A stretch of 64,000 nucleotides of DNA, from the NCBI RefSeq assembly GCF_025398315.1, contig NZ_JAODOQ010000001.1, positions 2,728,001-2,792,000 on the forward strand. Reading direction: 5' to 3'. This DNA comes from Shewanella phaeophyticola. Its GTDB lineage: Bacteria; Pseudomonadota; Gammaproteobacteria; Enterobacterales; Shewanellaceae. The notes under the pieces are model-generated. The model did not search any database, was not told the origin of the DNA, and saw only the letters and a list, made by a program, of their open reading frames with translations. This document shows, piece by piece, positions 24,740-34,836 of the stretch. Every line of letters starts with the position of its first letter. Position 1 is the stretch's first letter. Both the position numbers and the translations under genes were made by a program.

Positions 24740-25294
24740 ATGACTACTGTGCGTAAATGTTGTGCATTTTTAACCCGCTTATTTGCTGTCACGGCACTGC
24801 TTACAGGCTTTTTGTCTATACCATTGCATGCTGAAGACGCCAATAAAGGCGCGCTGGCATCCGAGCTTGAAGACATTAAAAGCCAGGTGCTAAAGCTCAA
24901 TCGCGATTTGTTTATTTTAGAAGAAGATTTACTGTTTCCGGCCAGCACTCAAATTGCGGTGTTTGTCTCGGTTGATGTAGGGCGTTTTCTTAAACTCGAC
25001 AGTGTAGAACTTAAAATTGACGACAATAATGTCAGCGGTTTTTTATATACCGAGCGTCAACGTAAAGCATTAGAACAAGGCGGCATTCAACGTATTTACT
25101 TGGGTAATATCAAAACTGGTCCGCACCTGCTAACCGCTATTTTTACCGGTAACGATGCAGAAGGTCGCACAGTCCAACGCGCGATTAGCCATAACTTTGA
25201 TAAAACCGATGAAACCGTGATGATTGAACTTAAAGTCGAAGACAGTGAATCAAGCTATCGCGCTGATATCAAAGTCGAACAGTGGGCGTTGTAA
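24740..25294 (+). CDS. conserved periplasmic protein of the ExbBD-linked operon
   Basis: 184 residues from the ATG at 24740, with signal peptide MTTVRKCC... ending at IPLHAE. A short coiled-coil (ASELEDIKSQVLKLNRDLF) precedes a compact strand-rich domain (IAVFVSVDVGRFLKLDSVEL, IYLGNIKTGPHLLTAIF) that looks like an immunoglobulin-type fold. The ATG at 24674, overlapping the DUF3570 stop as TAATG, gives a poor leader and is less likely to be the mature start. No named function. The neighbours suggest a periplasmic adaptor. Confidence 0.65.
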   Translation: MTTVRKCCAFLTRLFAVTALLTGFLSIPLHAEDANKGALASELEDIKSQVLKLNRDLFILEEDLLFPASTQIAVFVSVDVGRFLKLDSVELKIDDNNVSGFLYTERQRKALEQGGIQRIYLGNIKTGPHLLTAIFTGNDAEGRTVQRAISHNFDKTDETVMIELKVEDSESSYRADIKVEQWAL

Positions 25295-25300
25295 ATCATA

Positions 25301-27436
25301 ATGGCCGCCATCATTCAATCCGTTAATGCAAAGCAACCTTACCGCATTGGCCAACTTTTGCGCCCAATGAGCGCAGCTGCGCTATTAACTTGCGCGTTAA
25401 CTTTATTTGCCCTCCCTGCAGTCCATGCAGCAGAGCAAACTGAGGGACGCACAACAGCTAAAACAGACTTAGAAGATAAATTCTATCGCCAAGCATTGTA
25501 CTTTTACTTTGCGGGTGATTATGGCTCAGCACTGAGGCAAATTAGTTTAAACCGTCAACGTCAGGGCATAGATTCTGATCGCAGCCAGCTGTTTGAAGCT
25601 GGATTACAAGTGGCCATTGGGTTACACGACCAAGCCACACAAACCTTAGCGCAATTTGAACAAAACCAAACGGGCACAGCCAACAGCAGTCAAGCAAAAT
25701 CAGCCACATCACCGCAAGAGTTGTTGTTAATTGCCTTGTTGCAATTAACCGAGCAACAAATTGATCAAGGCGACAATGTTAGCGCCCAGCTTACTCTAGG
25801 TAAAATTACCACAGTATTACCTGACTATCTTGAGCAATATCATATATTAAGCCAATTAGCTTATTGGCCAGCAACGCCACCATTAACCGCTCATGTGCAG
25901 CAAACAGCCGGTGCAGATGACGCGGTGCAGACTAATTCATCTGCCGCTTACATTGCCTTAAACCAGGCATTACTGTACATGGAGCAGCAACAATACAGCG
26001 CAGCTCAACCTATATTAATCGAGCTTAAAAACCAGCAATGGCAGGCTCCCGAGGTTAATTTTTGGCAAAAGCTGTTTAACCCGTTTACACAGCCCGATAT
26101 TGTTGACGCCAACGACCAGCTAAAACCACAAGTACAAGATGCATTGTTGCAACAACAAGCGATTAACGACTACGCCAAATTATTACTGGCGCAGCTCTAT
26201 GTTGCCAACCAGCAATACAATTTAGCCTACAAGGAGTTGGTTGATTTTCCGCAGCAAAGCCCTTATGCCGAATCGGCACTATTTTTGTTTGCCTATTCTG
26301 CCCAGCAACAACAGCAATATGACATGTCGTTCAAACTGTTGGCGTTATTACAACAGCAATACCCATACTCACATTTAGCCTGGCAAGCCGCATTGCTCAG
26401 CGCCAAACAAGTGAGTGAGCTGCAATCGTTAGCTCAGGGGTTAACCCTGTATCAGCAAGCTGAGCAGTTATATTTGCAAAAAATTGCCGAGCTAAAACAA
26501 TTTGGCAAGACCTTCAACGACAGCAAAAACATCATGGACTTTGCGGCTAAAGCTGAAGATGAGCAAAACGCCTTATTAACACCAAAGTCAGATGTACTCG
26601 CGCTTATGTTAACCCAGCGCTTCAACACCGACGCCCCTTGGCTTAAAAAGGCATTAAACGATCCGTTACTGGCAACCGATTACCAAACCCTGCTAAACCT
26701 TGAGTTACTCAGCGACAATATCAAAACCCAGCAAGCAAATAGCCAATGGCTTAAAGACACGCTAACACTCAACAGTCAACGCCAAGCTAGGGTTAAAGAA
26801 CAGCAAAAGCAATTGGCTTACCGTGAGATGATCCAAAGCTTAACGGCGCAAAAGCAGCGTATCGCGGATATTATCGCCCAGGCAGAAATCGAGCAAAACC
26901 CACAGGTGTTTGCCAACCCAACGCAGCAACAATGGTTAAATCGTATTGATGCCAGCCAAGCCACGCTAAATAAATTGGCTTCACAACGTAATACCGATGA
27001 TGAGCAGCTGCGACTCAATAGAATCAAAGGTGTGTTGCAATGGCAGTTACAAAGCACATTCCCACAACAGCTTTGGCAACATAAACAAAGTCTTAAACAA
27101 TTATCTGAACAACTCGTTCTGCTTGAGCAGCAAGCCAGTCGCTTTAGTGATTTATCCACTAACCCACGCTTACTGTCTGACTTTGGCGTACGCCAACAGC
27201 AAACACAAACCGACATCAACAAAATGACCTTGAATATCGAGGCGTTGAGTCTCAAAACCAGCCGAGAGATCCGCGGCAAGATCAGTATTTTTACCCAGCA
27301 ACAGCAATATACATTAGAGCAATTATTGCTCACCAGCCGTCATCAAATGGCCAATGTATTAGAGCAAATGGCGCAAGCTGACAACATATCATCCCCTGCT
27401 TCAGGTGTTGATAGCGCTTCACAAGGAGCGCGCTAA
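25301..27436 (+). CDS. large exported TPR/coiled-coil protein
   Basis: A 711-residue protein with a signal peptide (cleavage near AVHAAE). The first 380 residues have TPR-like helical pairs (FYRQALYFYFAGDYGSALRQ, YAKLLLAQLYVANQQYNLAY). Residues 460-700 are Gln-rich and predicted coiled-coil. The stop overlaps the next ATG as TAATG after ACAAGGAGCG, so translation is coupled to the following TPR lipoprotein. It is probably a periplasmic scaffold for the energy-transducing complex. Confidence 0.75.
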   Translation: MAAIIQSVNAKQPYRIGQLLRPMSAAALLTCALTLFALPAVHAAEQTEGRTTAKTDLEDKFYRQALYFYFAGDYGSALRQISLNRQRQGIDSDRSQLFEAGLQVAIGLHDQATQTLAQFEQNQTGTANSSQAKSATSPQELLLIALLQLTEQQIDQGDNVSAQLTLGKITTVLPDYLEQYHILSQLAYWPATPPLTAHVQQTAGADDAVQTNSSAAYIALNQALLYMEQQQYSAAQPILIELKNQQWQAPEVNFWQKLFNPFTQPDIVDANDQLKPQVQDALLQQQAINDYAKLLLAQLYVANQQYNLAYKELVDFPQQSPYAESALFLFAYSAQQQQQYDMSFKLLALLQQQYPYSHLAWQAALLSAKQVSELQSLAQGLTLYQQAEQLYLQKIAELKQFGKTFNDSKNIMDFAAKAEDEQNALLTPKSDVLALMLTQRFNTDAPWLKKALNDPLLATDYQTLLNLELLSDNIKTQQANSQWLKDTLTLNSQRQARVKEQQKQLAYREMIQSLTAQKQRIADIIAQAEIEQNPQVFANPTQQQWLNRIDASQATLNKLASQRNTDDEQLRLNRIKGVLQWQLQSTFPQQLWQHKQSLKQLSEQLVLLEQQASRFSDLSTNPRLLSDFGVRQQQTQTDINKMTLNIEALSLKTSREIRGKISIFTQQQQYTLEQLLLTSRHQMANVLEQMAQADNISSPASGVDSASQGAR

Positions 27437-30400
27437 TGTCTACCTCATCTTATGCATCAAGCGTGTTGATTATCGTCAGTGGTATGCTGTTATCGGGTTG
27501 TTTTAGTAGTGGGCAAACTGATTATAACCAACAAGCCAAACGAGTACAGTTTGAGTGATTTAGCCAATAAAACGAGCAGCGAACAAGTCGCCGCCGTCGA
27601 AATGAGCCAACAGCAACGAAGCGCCGCTTTGGCTGGGATTTATCAACAATTATTGACCTTAGAGCCCGATCCAGAAGTGCGCACGCATGTGGAATATCGC
27701 CTGGCGCAAATTAATACTGAATCCTTTGAAGCCCAATCTTATGCTGATTTAGGCGATGAGTTAACTGATCCAGCACAAGCCGACAGTCAGGTATTGGCTC
27801 AGCTCAGTAAAAACGATGCCGCATTGCAGCAATTAATTGAGCAATACCAGCAGCTACTGCAACGCTATCCGCAGCATGCTGAAAATGAACATTTACGCTA
27901 CCAATTAGCTAAAGCGCTCGACTTACAAGGTAATCTAGGCGCTAGCCTGGCGCAGGTTGAATTACTATTAAGCCAATATCCTCAAACCGATTATCTGGCT
28001 GAACTGAACTTTAGGCGCGGCGAAATTTACTACAATTTGCAAAATTACATTGCGGCTATTCAAGCCTATAAACAGGTATTAACAGCCAACAATAATCAAA
28101 AATATCAGCTCAATAGTTTGTATATGCTTGGTTGGTCTGAATTTAAGCTCAACCGACTCGCTAATGCCGATAATGCATTTTTACAGGTATTTGAAGCACT
28201 GGTTGCTAGCCAACAAAATAACCCACAAGTGACCAAGTTAACCGCGGATGATTTTGCTTTTGAAAAGCTTGGCAGCCGCGCGCAAAACCTGGCCATCGAC
28301 ACGCAACGAGTGCTGAGTATTTCATTAAGCCAACAACTGCAATCACAGTCATTGGTGGCATTAGTGAATGACAATCAATCGCTACCCTATATTGGTTTAT
28401 ATCAACATGTGTTATTTGCCAACTTAGCCACCTTTTTACTCGACAAAAAGCTCGACCATGATGCAGAGTTAACTTACCAAGCTTATATCGACTTTGCCCC
28501 AAATCATATCTGGGCGGCGCGCTTTTCACTGGACTTACTCGACCTGCTCCAGCAGCAGGGTAAATTTGCCGCCATGCATAAACTTAAAAATGATTATGTA
28601 AAACAATATGGTTTAAATAGCGCCTTTTGGCTAAATGCTTCAACGGCACACCAAAGTGAATTATTACCGCATTTACTCAACTTTAGTGACGAGCACAGCC
28701 GCCGTTTATATGCCAACGCTCAAACCTTGCAAGGCAATGAGCGTATTAACGCCTTTGCCCAAGCTGCAGGCGCATTAAACACTTATTTGCAGCTGGCCCA
28801 ATTGCCTCAAGCCAAGCCATTACTAAGCAAAGACATTATTCACGACCAGTATCTTTTTGCTGATGCAAACTATGAAGCCAAGCAGTATCAAGCTTCGCTA
28901 GACAGCTATTACACCATTGCGTATGAGCCAACTGATGCTGAGGCATCAACAGCGTTAAGCCAAATACAGCAGCAATCAGCCTACGCCACAACCGTGACCA
29001 TACGTGAGCTGATCTCACAGCAAAGTCCAACTGCTATTGAAGTTGTCACACCATTGATTAGCAAACGTAATCAATTAGATAAACAATTTATTAAACAATA
29101 TCCGCAAGATGAACGCGCCTTACAATTGGCCGGCAATGCGGCGCAATATTCATTTGACAGCCAAGACTGCGTTAGCTTGAAATACTTTACCGATTTTGTC
29201 TTACAAGCTCATGGCATAGCACCACTGACTGCGAGCTCTAGCGCAGCACAAATGGCAACGCCATTATCAGACACTGCCCGTAAACAAGTGCAGTTTGTCA
29301 GCCAACTGTATGCCAATAGCCTGTATCAACAAGAGCAATATGCGCAGGCAGAAGACGCTTACGTGCTTGCGCTACAATACACAGATAACAGCACTACCGC
29401 CTGGAGCGAAATGCGCAACTTACTGGCCTCGAGTATTTACTTTCAAGCCCAGGCCGTTAAACAAACTGAGCCACTATTGGCTGTTAGTCAGTTATTGCGC
29501 GTCGCTCAAGTGGTGCCAGAATCACAATATGCAGTAAACGCAGAACTGGATGCCGCTAACCTTTTGCTAGAACAACAGCGCTGGCAACAAGCCATTGATG
29601 TGTTAAAACCGTTTCAAAAACAACATCCAAACCATGAGTTTAGCGCGGCAATTCCGGCAAAGTTAGCCCAGTCATACGAAGCGTTAGCCCAGTGGGACTT
29701 AGCCGCAGAGCAATTATTAATTATTGTGGCCAACGAGCAACCAGGCCGTTAAAGCGTGAAGCACAATACACCGCAGCCGAATATTATTTAAAAGCAGGCG
29801 ATCGCAATAACGCTCTCACCACATTCAGAAGCTATGCAAAAACTTACCCACAACCATTCGATGTGGCTCAAGAAGTGCGCTTTAAAATGAGTGAATTTTA
29901 TCGCCAAAGCGGTGAAGCCAATAAACAATATTACTGGTTTAGACAAATACTTAGCTTTGATCGCCAGCAACGACAAAGTGATGCCAACGCCATTCAAGCC
30001 CGCCAGGTCGAGCTCGGCTCAATTGCCGCCTTTGCGTTAGGCGAAGCAGAGCAGCGAAGCTTTGCGGCCATTAAGCTCAATGCGCCACTGCAAAAAAGCT
30101 TAAAGCGTAAACAAGACGCCATGAAAAAAGCCATTAATTACTACCAACAGGTACTTGGTTTTCAATTAGCTAAATACGTGCCGCATGCCACTTATAATCT
30201 AGCAGAAATGTACCGTCAATTGGCAAGCGACATGATGAACTCTCAGCGCCCTAACGATTTAGATGAGCTTGCCCTTGAAGAGTACGAAATCTTACTCGAA
30301 GAACTCGCCTACCCGTTTGAAGAAAAAGCCATCGACATCCACATCAGTAACGCACAGCGGGCATGGGAAGATATTGTTGATCAATGGGTTGATAAAAGCT

Positions 30401-30480
30401 TTACCCGCCTGGCAGAGATGTCTCCAGCCCTATACCAAAAATCAGAATTAACACATGAGGTTATCGATGCGATCCATTAA
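27436..30480 (+). CDS. giant TPR lipoprotein; frame breaks near 27550 and 29746
   Basis: The proper start is the ATG at 27436 (ribosome site AAGGAG), giving a lipobox LLSGCFSS within 25 residues. One extra base near 27550 and one missing base near 29746 interrupt an otherwise continuous protein of about 1014 residues. Many TPR repeats are visible (YLAELNFRRGEIYYNLQNYI, YQQEQYAQAEDAYVLALQYT, YTAAEYYLKAGDRNNALTTF). Outer-membrane-anchored TPR proteins usually act as protein-binding scaffolds. The last 200 residues include YNLAEMYRQLASDMM. It overlaps the next gene by 14 bases. Confidence 0.75.
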
Positions 30481-31254
30481 ATCATTATCAACCTCAGCCA
30501 TGGGCTAAGTGCATTTATCGCCTTGTTCTGTGCGATGTTTTTAGCCAGTTGCAGCACGGCGCCAAATAGTAATGATGCCAATACGCCAAGCCGCGCAGCA
30601 TCATCGGATACCGCTGAACAACACATTGTCGACATGGTTAATATCACTCACAAAGACGCCAATACTACTTTAACCGCGATTGCCGACAAACAAGATCAGC
30701 GCAACGTGTACCTTGAACAAGCATCGCTTCGTTTAGCCGAAGTCCCTGCGGCAGTGTTAGCACAATATCAGCAAGCAATTAACGCGATGAAAAACCAGCA
30801 ATGGCAAAACGCTAATAGCCTGTTTGATAATGTCATCGCAACTCAGCCACAGTTATCGGGGGCTTACGTCAATAAAGCCATCATAGCAATTAACCAACAA
30901 TCTTTTGATCAAGCAGATGCATTATTAGATCAGGCCATTAAGGCCAACAGCAGTAACCCATACGCGCATCAAATTAAGGCCAATATTGCCAGACAACAAG
31001 GCCAATATGCCCAGGCTGAACAGGGCTATTTAACCGCACTAACATTGTGGCCGCAGTATCCTCAGGCTCAAATCAATTTAGCGATGTTATTAGAGCTTTA
31101 TCGCGGTAAGTTATTACAAGCAAGGCAGTTTTATTTGGCTTACTTAGCCAATCAACCAGACGATGAACAAGCAAAGCGCTGGCTTGCTGGCGTCGAAATT
31201 AAAATTCAACGAGCAGGGTTAACCCTACCCGATAATACCAACGGAGCAGGCTAA
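30467..31254 (+). CDS. TPR lipoprotein; frameshift near 30502
   Basis: The start at 30467 lies inside the upstream gene. One missing base near 30502 separates the first 12 residues from GLSAFIALFCAMFLASCST, whose lipobox LASC completes the signal. The mature protein (about 262 residues in all) has three or four TPR units (AYVNKAIIAINQQSFDQADA, AEQGYLTALTLWPQYPQAQ). The shape is like PilF/PilW-type pilotins, but context places it with the ExbBD module. The outer-membrane anchoring is inferred from the lipobox. Confidence 0.75.
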
Positions 31255-31255
31255 T

Positions 31256-31576
31256 ATGAACACGATAAAAGCGTTGCAATTGACTGCTGTTTGTTTGTGT
31301 TGGGCGTCGGCTATTCAAACAAGTTTTGCCAATGAAGCCGACAAGCCAAACACAACGGCGGTAAACAACAAGCCGGTGGTAATCGAAAGCCAAGTCACGG
31401 GTTCTCAAGAGCAACCTAAAGTGCTGTACATCATGCCGTGGCAAGGGATTACCCATCCTATAGACATCAATAACAACGACATGCAGCTCACCCTGCCTGA
31501 ATTTAAACCCATAAACCCCAAAGCATTTAGGCAACAGGTGAGAGACTTTGCCAATAGCAATCAACAGACAAAGTAA
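31256..31576 (+). CDS. small conserved periplasmic protein
   Basis: A 106-residue protein with signal peptide ending at TSFANE, one base after the TPR lipoprotein's stop. The mature part carries VLYIMPWQGITHPI and PEFKPINPKAFRQQVRDF, which look like a conserved short domain, but no family name comes to mind. Its place directly before exbB suggests it belongs to the energised envelope complex. Confidence 0.65.
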   Translation: MNTIKALQLTAVCLCWASAIQTSFANEADKPNTTAVNNKPVVIESQVTGSQEQPKVLYIMPWQGITHPIDINNNDMQLTLPEFKPINPKAFRQQVRDFANSNQQTK

Positions 31577-31695
31577 GCCCAATAAAATAAATACAGCTAA
31601 ACACCAAAATACCTTAACAATCTGAGTCACAAGATAATTGCCCCATGCAGCCATAAACACCTGGGGACAAACAACAAAAATAGAAGGAACATCAC

Positions 31696-32349
31696 ATGAG
31701 TTTTACCGACCATATCATTGCGTTTTTACAAAATGGTGGCTCATTTATCTACCCTATCGCGTTAGTGTTAGTGATCGGTTTAGCCATTACCATTGAACGC
31801 TGGTTATATTTAAGCTCAGCGCATCGCACTAACCAAAAAGCATTTTCGTTGATAAAAAACGCCCTCAAAACAGGCGACGTTAATACCATTAGTCAACATG
31901 CACAAAACCATAAAGCACCCGTGTTTGACGTATTGCAGTCAGGTATTGCGCGCATATCAAGTGCCAGCCGCCGTGAAGATGTTGAATACGCCATGGAAGA
32001 AACCGTAATGGAATACATGCTACGCCTTGAAAAACGCACGCCATTTATTGCCACACTGGCGAATATCGCAACGTTACTCGGTTTGTTAGGTACTATTATG
32101 GGCTTAATTGCGGCGTTCTCTGCCGTTGCCAGCGCCGATCCTGCAGAAAAAGCCAACTTATTGTCATCGAGTATTTCGGTGGCGATGAACACCACTGCAT
32201 TTGGTTTGATCACCGCTATCCCACTGATTTTATTTCACTCTAGCCTGCAAACTAAAACGGCCACCATTGTTGACTCAATTGAAATGGCAGGCATCAAACT
32301 GCTTAATTCGTTGTCATTTAACCAGCAAACGGATAACTACCGAGGTTAA
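31696..32349 (+). CDS. MotA/TolQ/ExbB-family proton channel protein
   Basis: A 217-residue inner-membrane protein. TM1 lies at about residues 15-33 (FIYPIALVLVIGLAITIER). The cytoplasmic loop has the ExbB/TolQ pattern, and TM2 and TM3 lie near 115-145 and 160-180 (ATLLGLLGTIMGLIAAFSAV; SISVAMNTTAFGLITAIP). ExbB forms the pentameric stator of Ton/Tol systems with ExbD. The stop overlaps the exbD ATG (TAATG). AGAAGGAACATCAC is the ribosome site. Confidence 0.93.
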   Translation: MSFTDHIIAFLQNGGSFIYPIALVLVIGLAITIERWLYLSSAHRTNQKAFSLIKNALKTGDVNTISQHAQNHKAPVFDVLQSGIARISSASRREDVEYAMEETVMEYMLRLEKRTPFIATLANIATLLGLLGTIMGLIAAFSAVASADPAEKANLLSSSISVAMNTTAFGLITAIPLILFHSSLQTKTATIVDSIEMAGIKLLNSLSFNQQTDNYRG

Positions 32350-32909
32350 TGAGTATGAGACGCCACCGTCGCCCCAATACCCAAGATGCAGAACTGGATA
32401 TCACCTCATTTATGAATTTGATGATAGTGTTAGTGCCAGTGTTACTGCTGAGTTTGGTGTTCTCACAAGTGCGCATTCTTAACTTACAACTGCCGGTGTT
32501 AACCGAAGAAGAACAAGCACAAGATGAACAAGAACCCAAAATACTCGAATTAGTGATTACCCCTAGCCGCTTAACCCTTAACTATCCGGCGGGTATGGCA
32601 CTTAAACAATTTGACATAACAGAGACAGGCTATGACTTTGCCGCCCTGTCGGTGTACCTGCAAGATTTAAAACTGACATTTCAGCAGCAAGGCATAGAGA
32701 AAAACGACATTGTATTACTGCTAGACCCAGCCATTGACTACCAAACCATCGTATCGGCCATGGACACAGTTCGCTCATTTAAAGCCGTAGTTGCCGCTAA
32801 TTTGGTTGATGCAGAGTTGTTTCCAATGGTCTCACTTGGGGATGCTCCCGCGGTCAGTGACTCAGAGTCACAGACCACTATTGGACAACCAATAGGAGCC
32901 AAGCAATGA
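32349..32909 (+). CDS. ExbD/TolR-family protein 1
   Basis: A 186-residue protein with a basic cytoplasmic start, one N-terminal membrane segment (FMNLMIVLVPVLLLSLVFSQ) after an Asp in AELDITSF matching the proton-conducting Asp position, and a periplasmic TolR-like domain (YQTIVSAMDTVRSF). It pairs with ExbB to harvest proton-motive force. Overlap with the second exbD (ATGA) implies tight co-translation. Confidence 0.9.
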   Translation: MSMRRHRRPNTQDAELDITSFMNLMIVLVPVLLLSLVFSQVRILNLQLPVLTEEEQAQDEQEPKILELVITPSRLTLNYPAGMALKQFDITETGYDFAALSVYLQDLKLTFQQQGIEKNDIVLLLDPAIDYQTIVSAMDTVRSFKAVVAANLVDAELFPMVSLGDAPAVSDSESQTTIGQPIGAKQ

Positions 32910-33439
32910 TGAAACAATCGGCCAGAAGCCGCAGATTAGTTAAACATCACAAACGCTTAAAAGCGGGTAGTAAGCTTAACCTTGTCGCGTTAATGGACAT
33001 TTTCACGATTTTAGTGTTTTTCTTAATTGTGAATCAGTCTGAAGTGCGTGTATTGCAAAATATCGAAAAGCTCAGCTTGCCAGTGTCTGTCGCTGAAACC
33101 TTGCCCGTTGAAAACCTGGTTATCACAGTCATCGCCGACACAGTGTTAGTACAAGAGCGGGCTATTTGGCAAAAAAGTGAAGATGGACAAGGACTCACTG
33201 AACAAGAAAACCCTGAGTTTATTGAAACCTTAACCACTGAGCTCACCTACCAGGCCAGTAAGCGCACCGAACTGACTGAAACCGAACAGCAAAATGGCCG
33301 CGCGGTCACCATTATTGGCGATGCTGCAACACCTTATGTGGTGTTAAAGCAAATAATGGCAGCCTGTGCAACAACGGGGTATCGTGATATTTCGTTAGCG
33401 GTTGAACAACAGGCTAAACAAGCTGATGGGGAGAGCTAA
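32906..33439 (+). CDS. ExbD/TolR-family protein 2
   Basis: A 177-residue second ExbD-like protein. The start region SKLNLVALMDIFTILVFFL carries the membrane segment with Asp at the conserved position. The periplasmic part includes VTIIGDAATPYVVLKQIM. Two unequal ExbD proteins with one ExbB is the arrangement of Ton-like systems such as those of gliding or AgmX-type modules rather than the standard siderophore TonB system. Confidence 0.9.
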   Translation: MMKQSARSRRLVKHHKRLKAGSKLNLVALMDIFTILVFFLIVNQSEVRVLQNIEKLSLPVSVAETLPVENLVITVIADTVLVQERAIWQKSEDGQGLTEQENPEFIETLTTELTYQASKRTELTETEQQNGRAVTIIGDAATPYVVLKQIMAACATTGYRDISLAVEQQAKQADGES

Positions 33440-33440
33440 C

Positions 33441-34445
33441 ATGACTACAGCTACCCTTGGAACAGCTCAACTTAATCAGCACACAAGTAATAGCTTTAAT
33501 GATTTAGGCGACTTATTTAAACCCAGCAAACAAGACAAACTGTTTAAACAGATTTTGTGGGTGCTGTTGTTGGTTTATTTGGTGTTTGCCGTTGTGGTGC
33601 CCATGCTTGAACAAGTTGAACTGCCACGAGAAGTTAAAGAGCAAGTGCCGCCACAGCTGGCGAAAATCATCTTACAAGAAAAGCAGTTACCGCCACCGGT
33701 TAAACCTGAAGTGAAGCCACCGGAGCCAGAACCGCTGCCTGAGCCAGAGCCGGCTCCGCCTGAAGACAAGGTAGTCGAGAAGCCAATTGAGCCTGTGGTA
33801 AAACCTCAAGTTGTGCAACCCACAACCCGTGAGGCAGCCAAAGAAAAAGCCAGCACATCAGGCTTAGCCGCCATGAAAGATGAGTTATTTTCGATGCGTG
33901 AAGCCTTTGATGTTACCCCGACGGCGCAGCGTAAGCTTGATCAAACCACGAGCCAAGAGGTCAAAGTAAAACGTGACCTACTCGCCGGTGCAGCCAATAA
34001 ACAAACTGATAATTTGGCAAAATCAACCATTAGCCAAACGGTGTCATCTGGCTCGCTGAGCGGTAACGAAACCCAACAAATTCGTCTCGCAAAAGAAGAA
34101 GTGTTAGCCAGTCAGGGCGCCGCGGCTGAACAGGCCAGCCAGGCAAGTCATGCTGGTCAACGTTCAGAGGCTGCTCTTAGACGCACCTTAGAAGCCAATA
34201 AATCACGGCTTTATTCACTCTACAACCGCGCCTTAAGAAAAGATCCCTTTTTAAAAGGCAAAGTGATGTTTGAAATTGTCATTCAACCTAATGGCAGTAT
34301 CAGCAAGGTGACGATTAAATCGAGCGAACTTAACGATGCTAAATTAGAGCGTCAATTAACCTTGGTGCTCCGTTCAATCACTTTCCCAGCTGAAAAAGTC
34401 GCGGTAATGACCACCATTTGGGCCATTGACTTCTTTCCAAGCTAA
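33441..34445 (+). CDS. TonB/AgmX-PglI-like energy transducer
   Basis: 334 residues from the ATG at 33441, chosen because GGGGAGAGC precedes it and it follows the exbD stop by one base. A cytoplasmic N-terminus leads to one membrane segment (about residues 33-53, LWVLLLVYLVFAVVVPM), a Pro/Glu-rich spacer (PEPEPLPEPEPAPPE) and a C-terminal domain resembling AgmX/PglI or TonB (MFEIVIQPNGSISKVTIKS). It should span the periplasm and pass ExbBD energy to an outer-membrane partner. A terminator follows. Confidence 0.88.
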   Translation: MTTATLGTAQLNQHTSNSFNDLGDLFKPSKQDKLFKQILWVLLLVYLVFAVVVPMLEQVELPREVKEQVPPQLAKIILQEKQLPPPVKPEVKPPEPEPLPEPEPAPPEDKVVEKPIEPVVKPQVVQPTTREAAKEKASTSGLAAMKDELFSMREAFDVTPTAQRKLDQTTSQEVKVKRDLLAGAANKQTDNLAKSTISQTVSSGSLSGNETQQIRLAKEEVLASQGAAAEQASQASHAGQRSEAALRRTLEANKSRLYSLYNRALRKDPFLKGKVMFEIVIQPNGSISKVTIKSSELNDAKLERQLTLVLRSITFPAEKVAVMTTIWAIDFFPS

Positions 34446-34474
34446 ACAACTTTATCGACTAGTTTTAAGCCGTA

Positions 34475-34512
34475 AAAAAGCAGGTAATGAAATACCCATT
34501 ACCTGCTTTTTT
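34475..34512. terminator. bidirectional intrinsic terminator
   Basis: A perfect stem AAAAAGCAGGTAATG / CATTACCTGCTTTTT with an eight-base loop, with T-runs for both directions. It ends the ExbBD operon and the convergent gene at 34531. Confidence 0.9.
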
Positions 34513-34530
34513 ATCGTTAGAATATAAAAA

Positions 34531-34836
34531 TTAATGATTTTCGTGACTATCATGATGTGAAGATACCGTCACTTCAGCAACATCTGCAGGTGTTACCTTT
34601 TCAGCGGTGATTATCGGTTGATTGCGCACACACATCAACGCCTCGTTAAATACTCTGCAAGTACCTTTAAATAAATCACCATGGGCATTAGTGTAAGCAC
34701 ATTGCTGAGTTTTAACCGCATCAGCACAGGCATCCCAAGGCGCTTTAAAAACATGTTCTTCATGTGCAAAAGCAGATAACGTTGAGGTTAATGCCAGTAC
34801 TAAAGCCATTGTCAATAACTTAAAATGGGGCATCAT
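34531..34836 (-). CDS. small His-rich periplasmic protein
   Basis: A 101-residue protein with signal peptide ending at AFAHEEH. The mature part has four Cys (DACADAV, QQCAY, GTCRVF, LMCVR), and the end is His-rich (SSHHDSHENH), suggesting metal binding. It overlaps the YHYH gene's stop by four bases, so the pair is one operon. No established function. Confidence 0.7.
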   Translation of the reverse strand: MMPHFKLLTMALVLALTSTLSAFAHEEHVFKAPWDACADAVKTQQCAYTNAHGDLFKGTCRVFNEALMCVRNQPIITAEKVTPADVAEVTVSSHHDSHENH

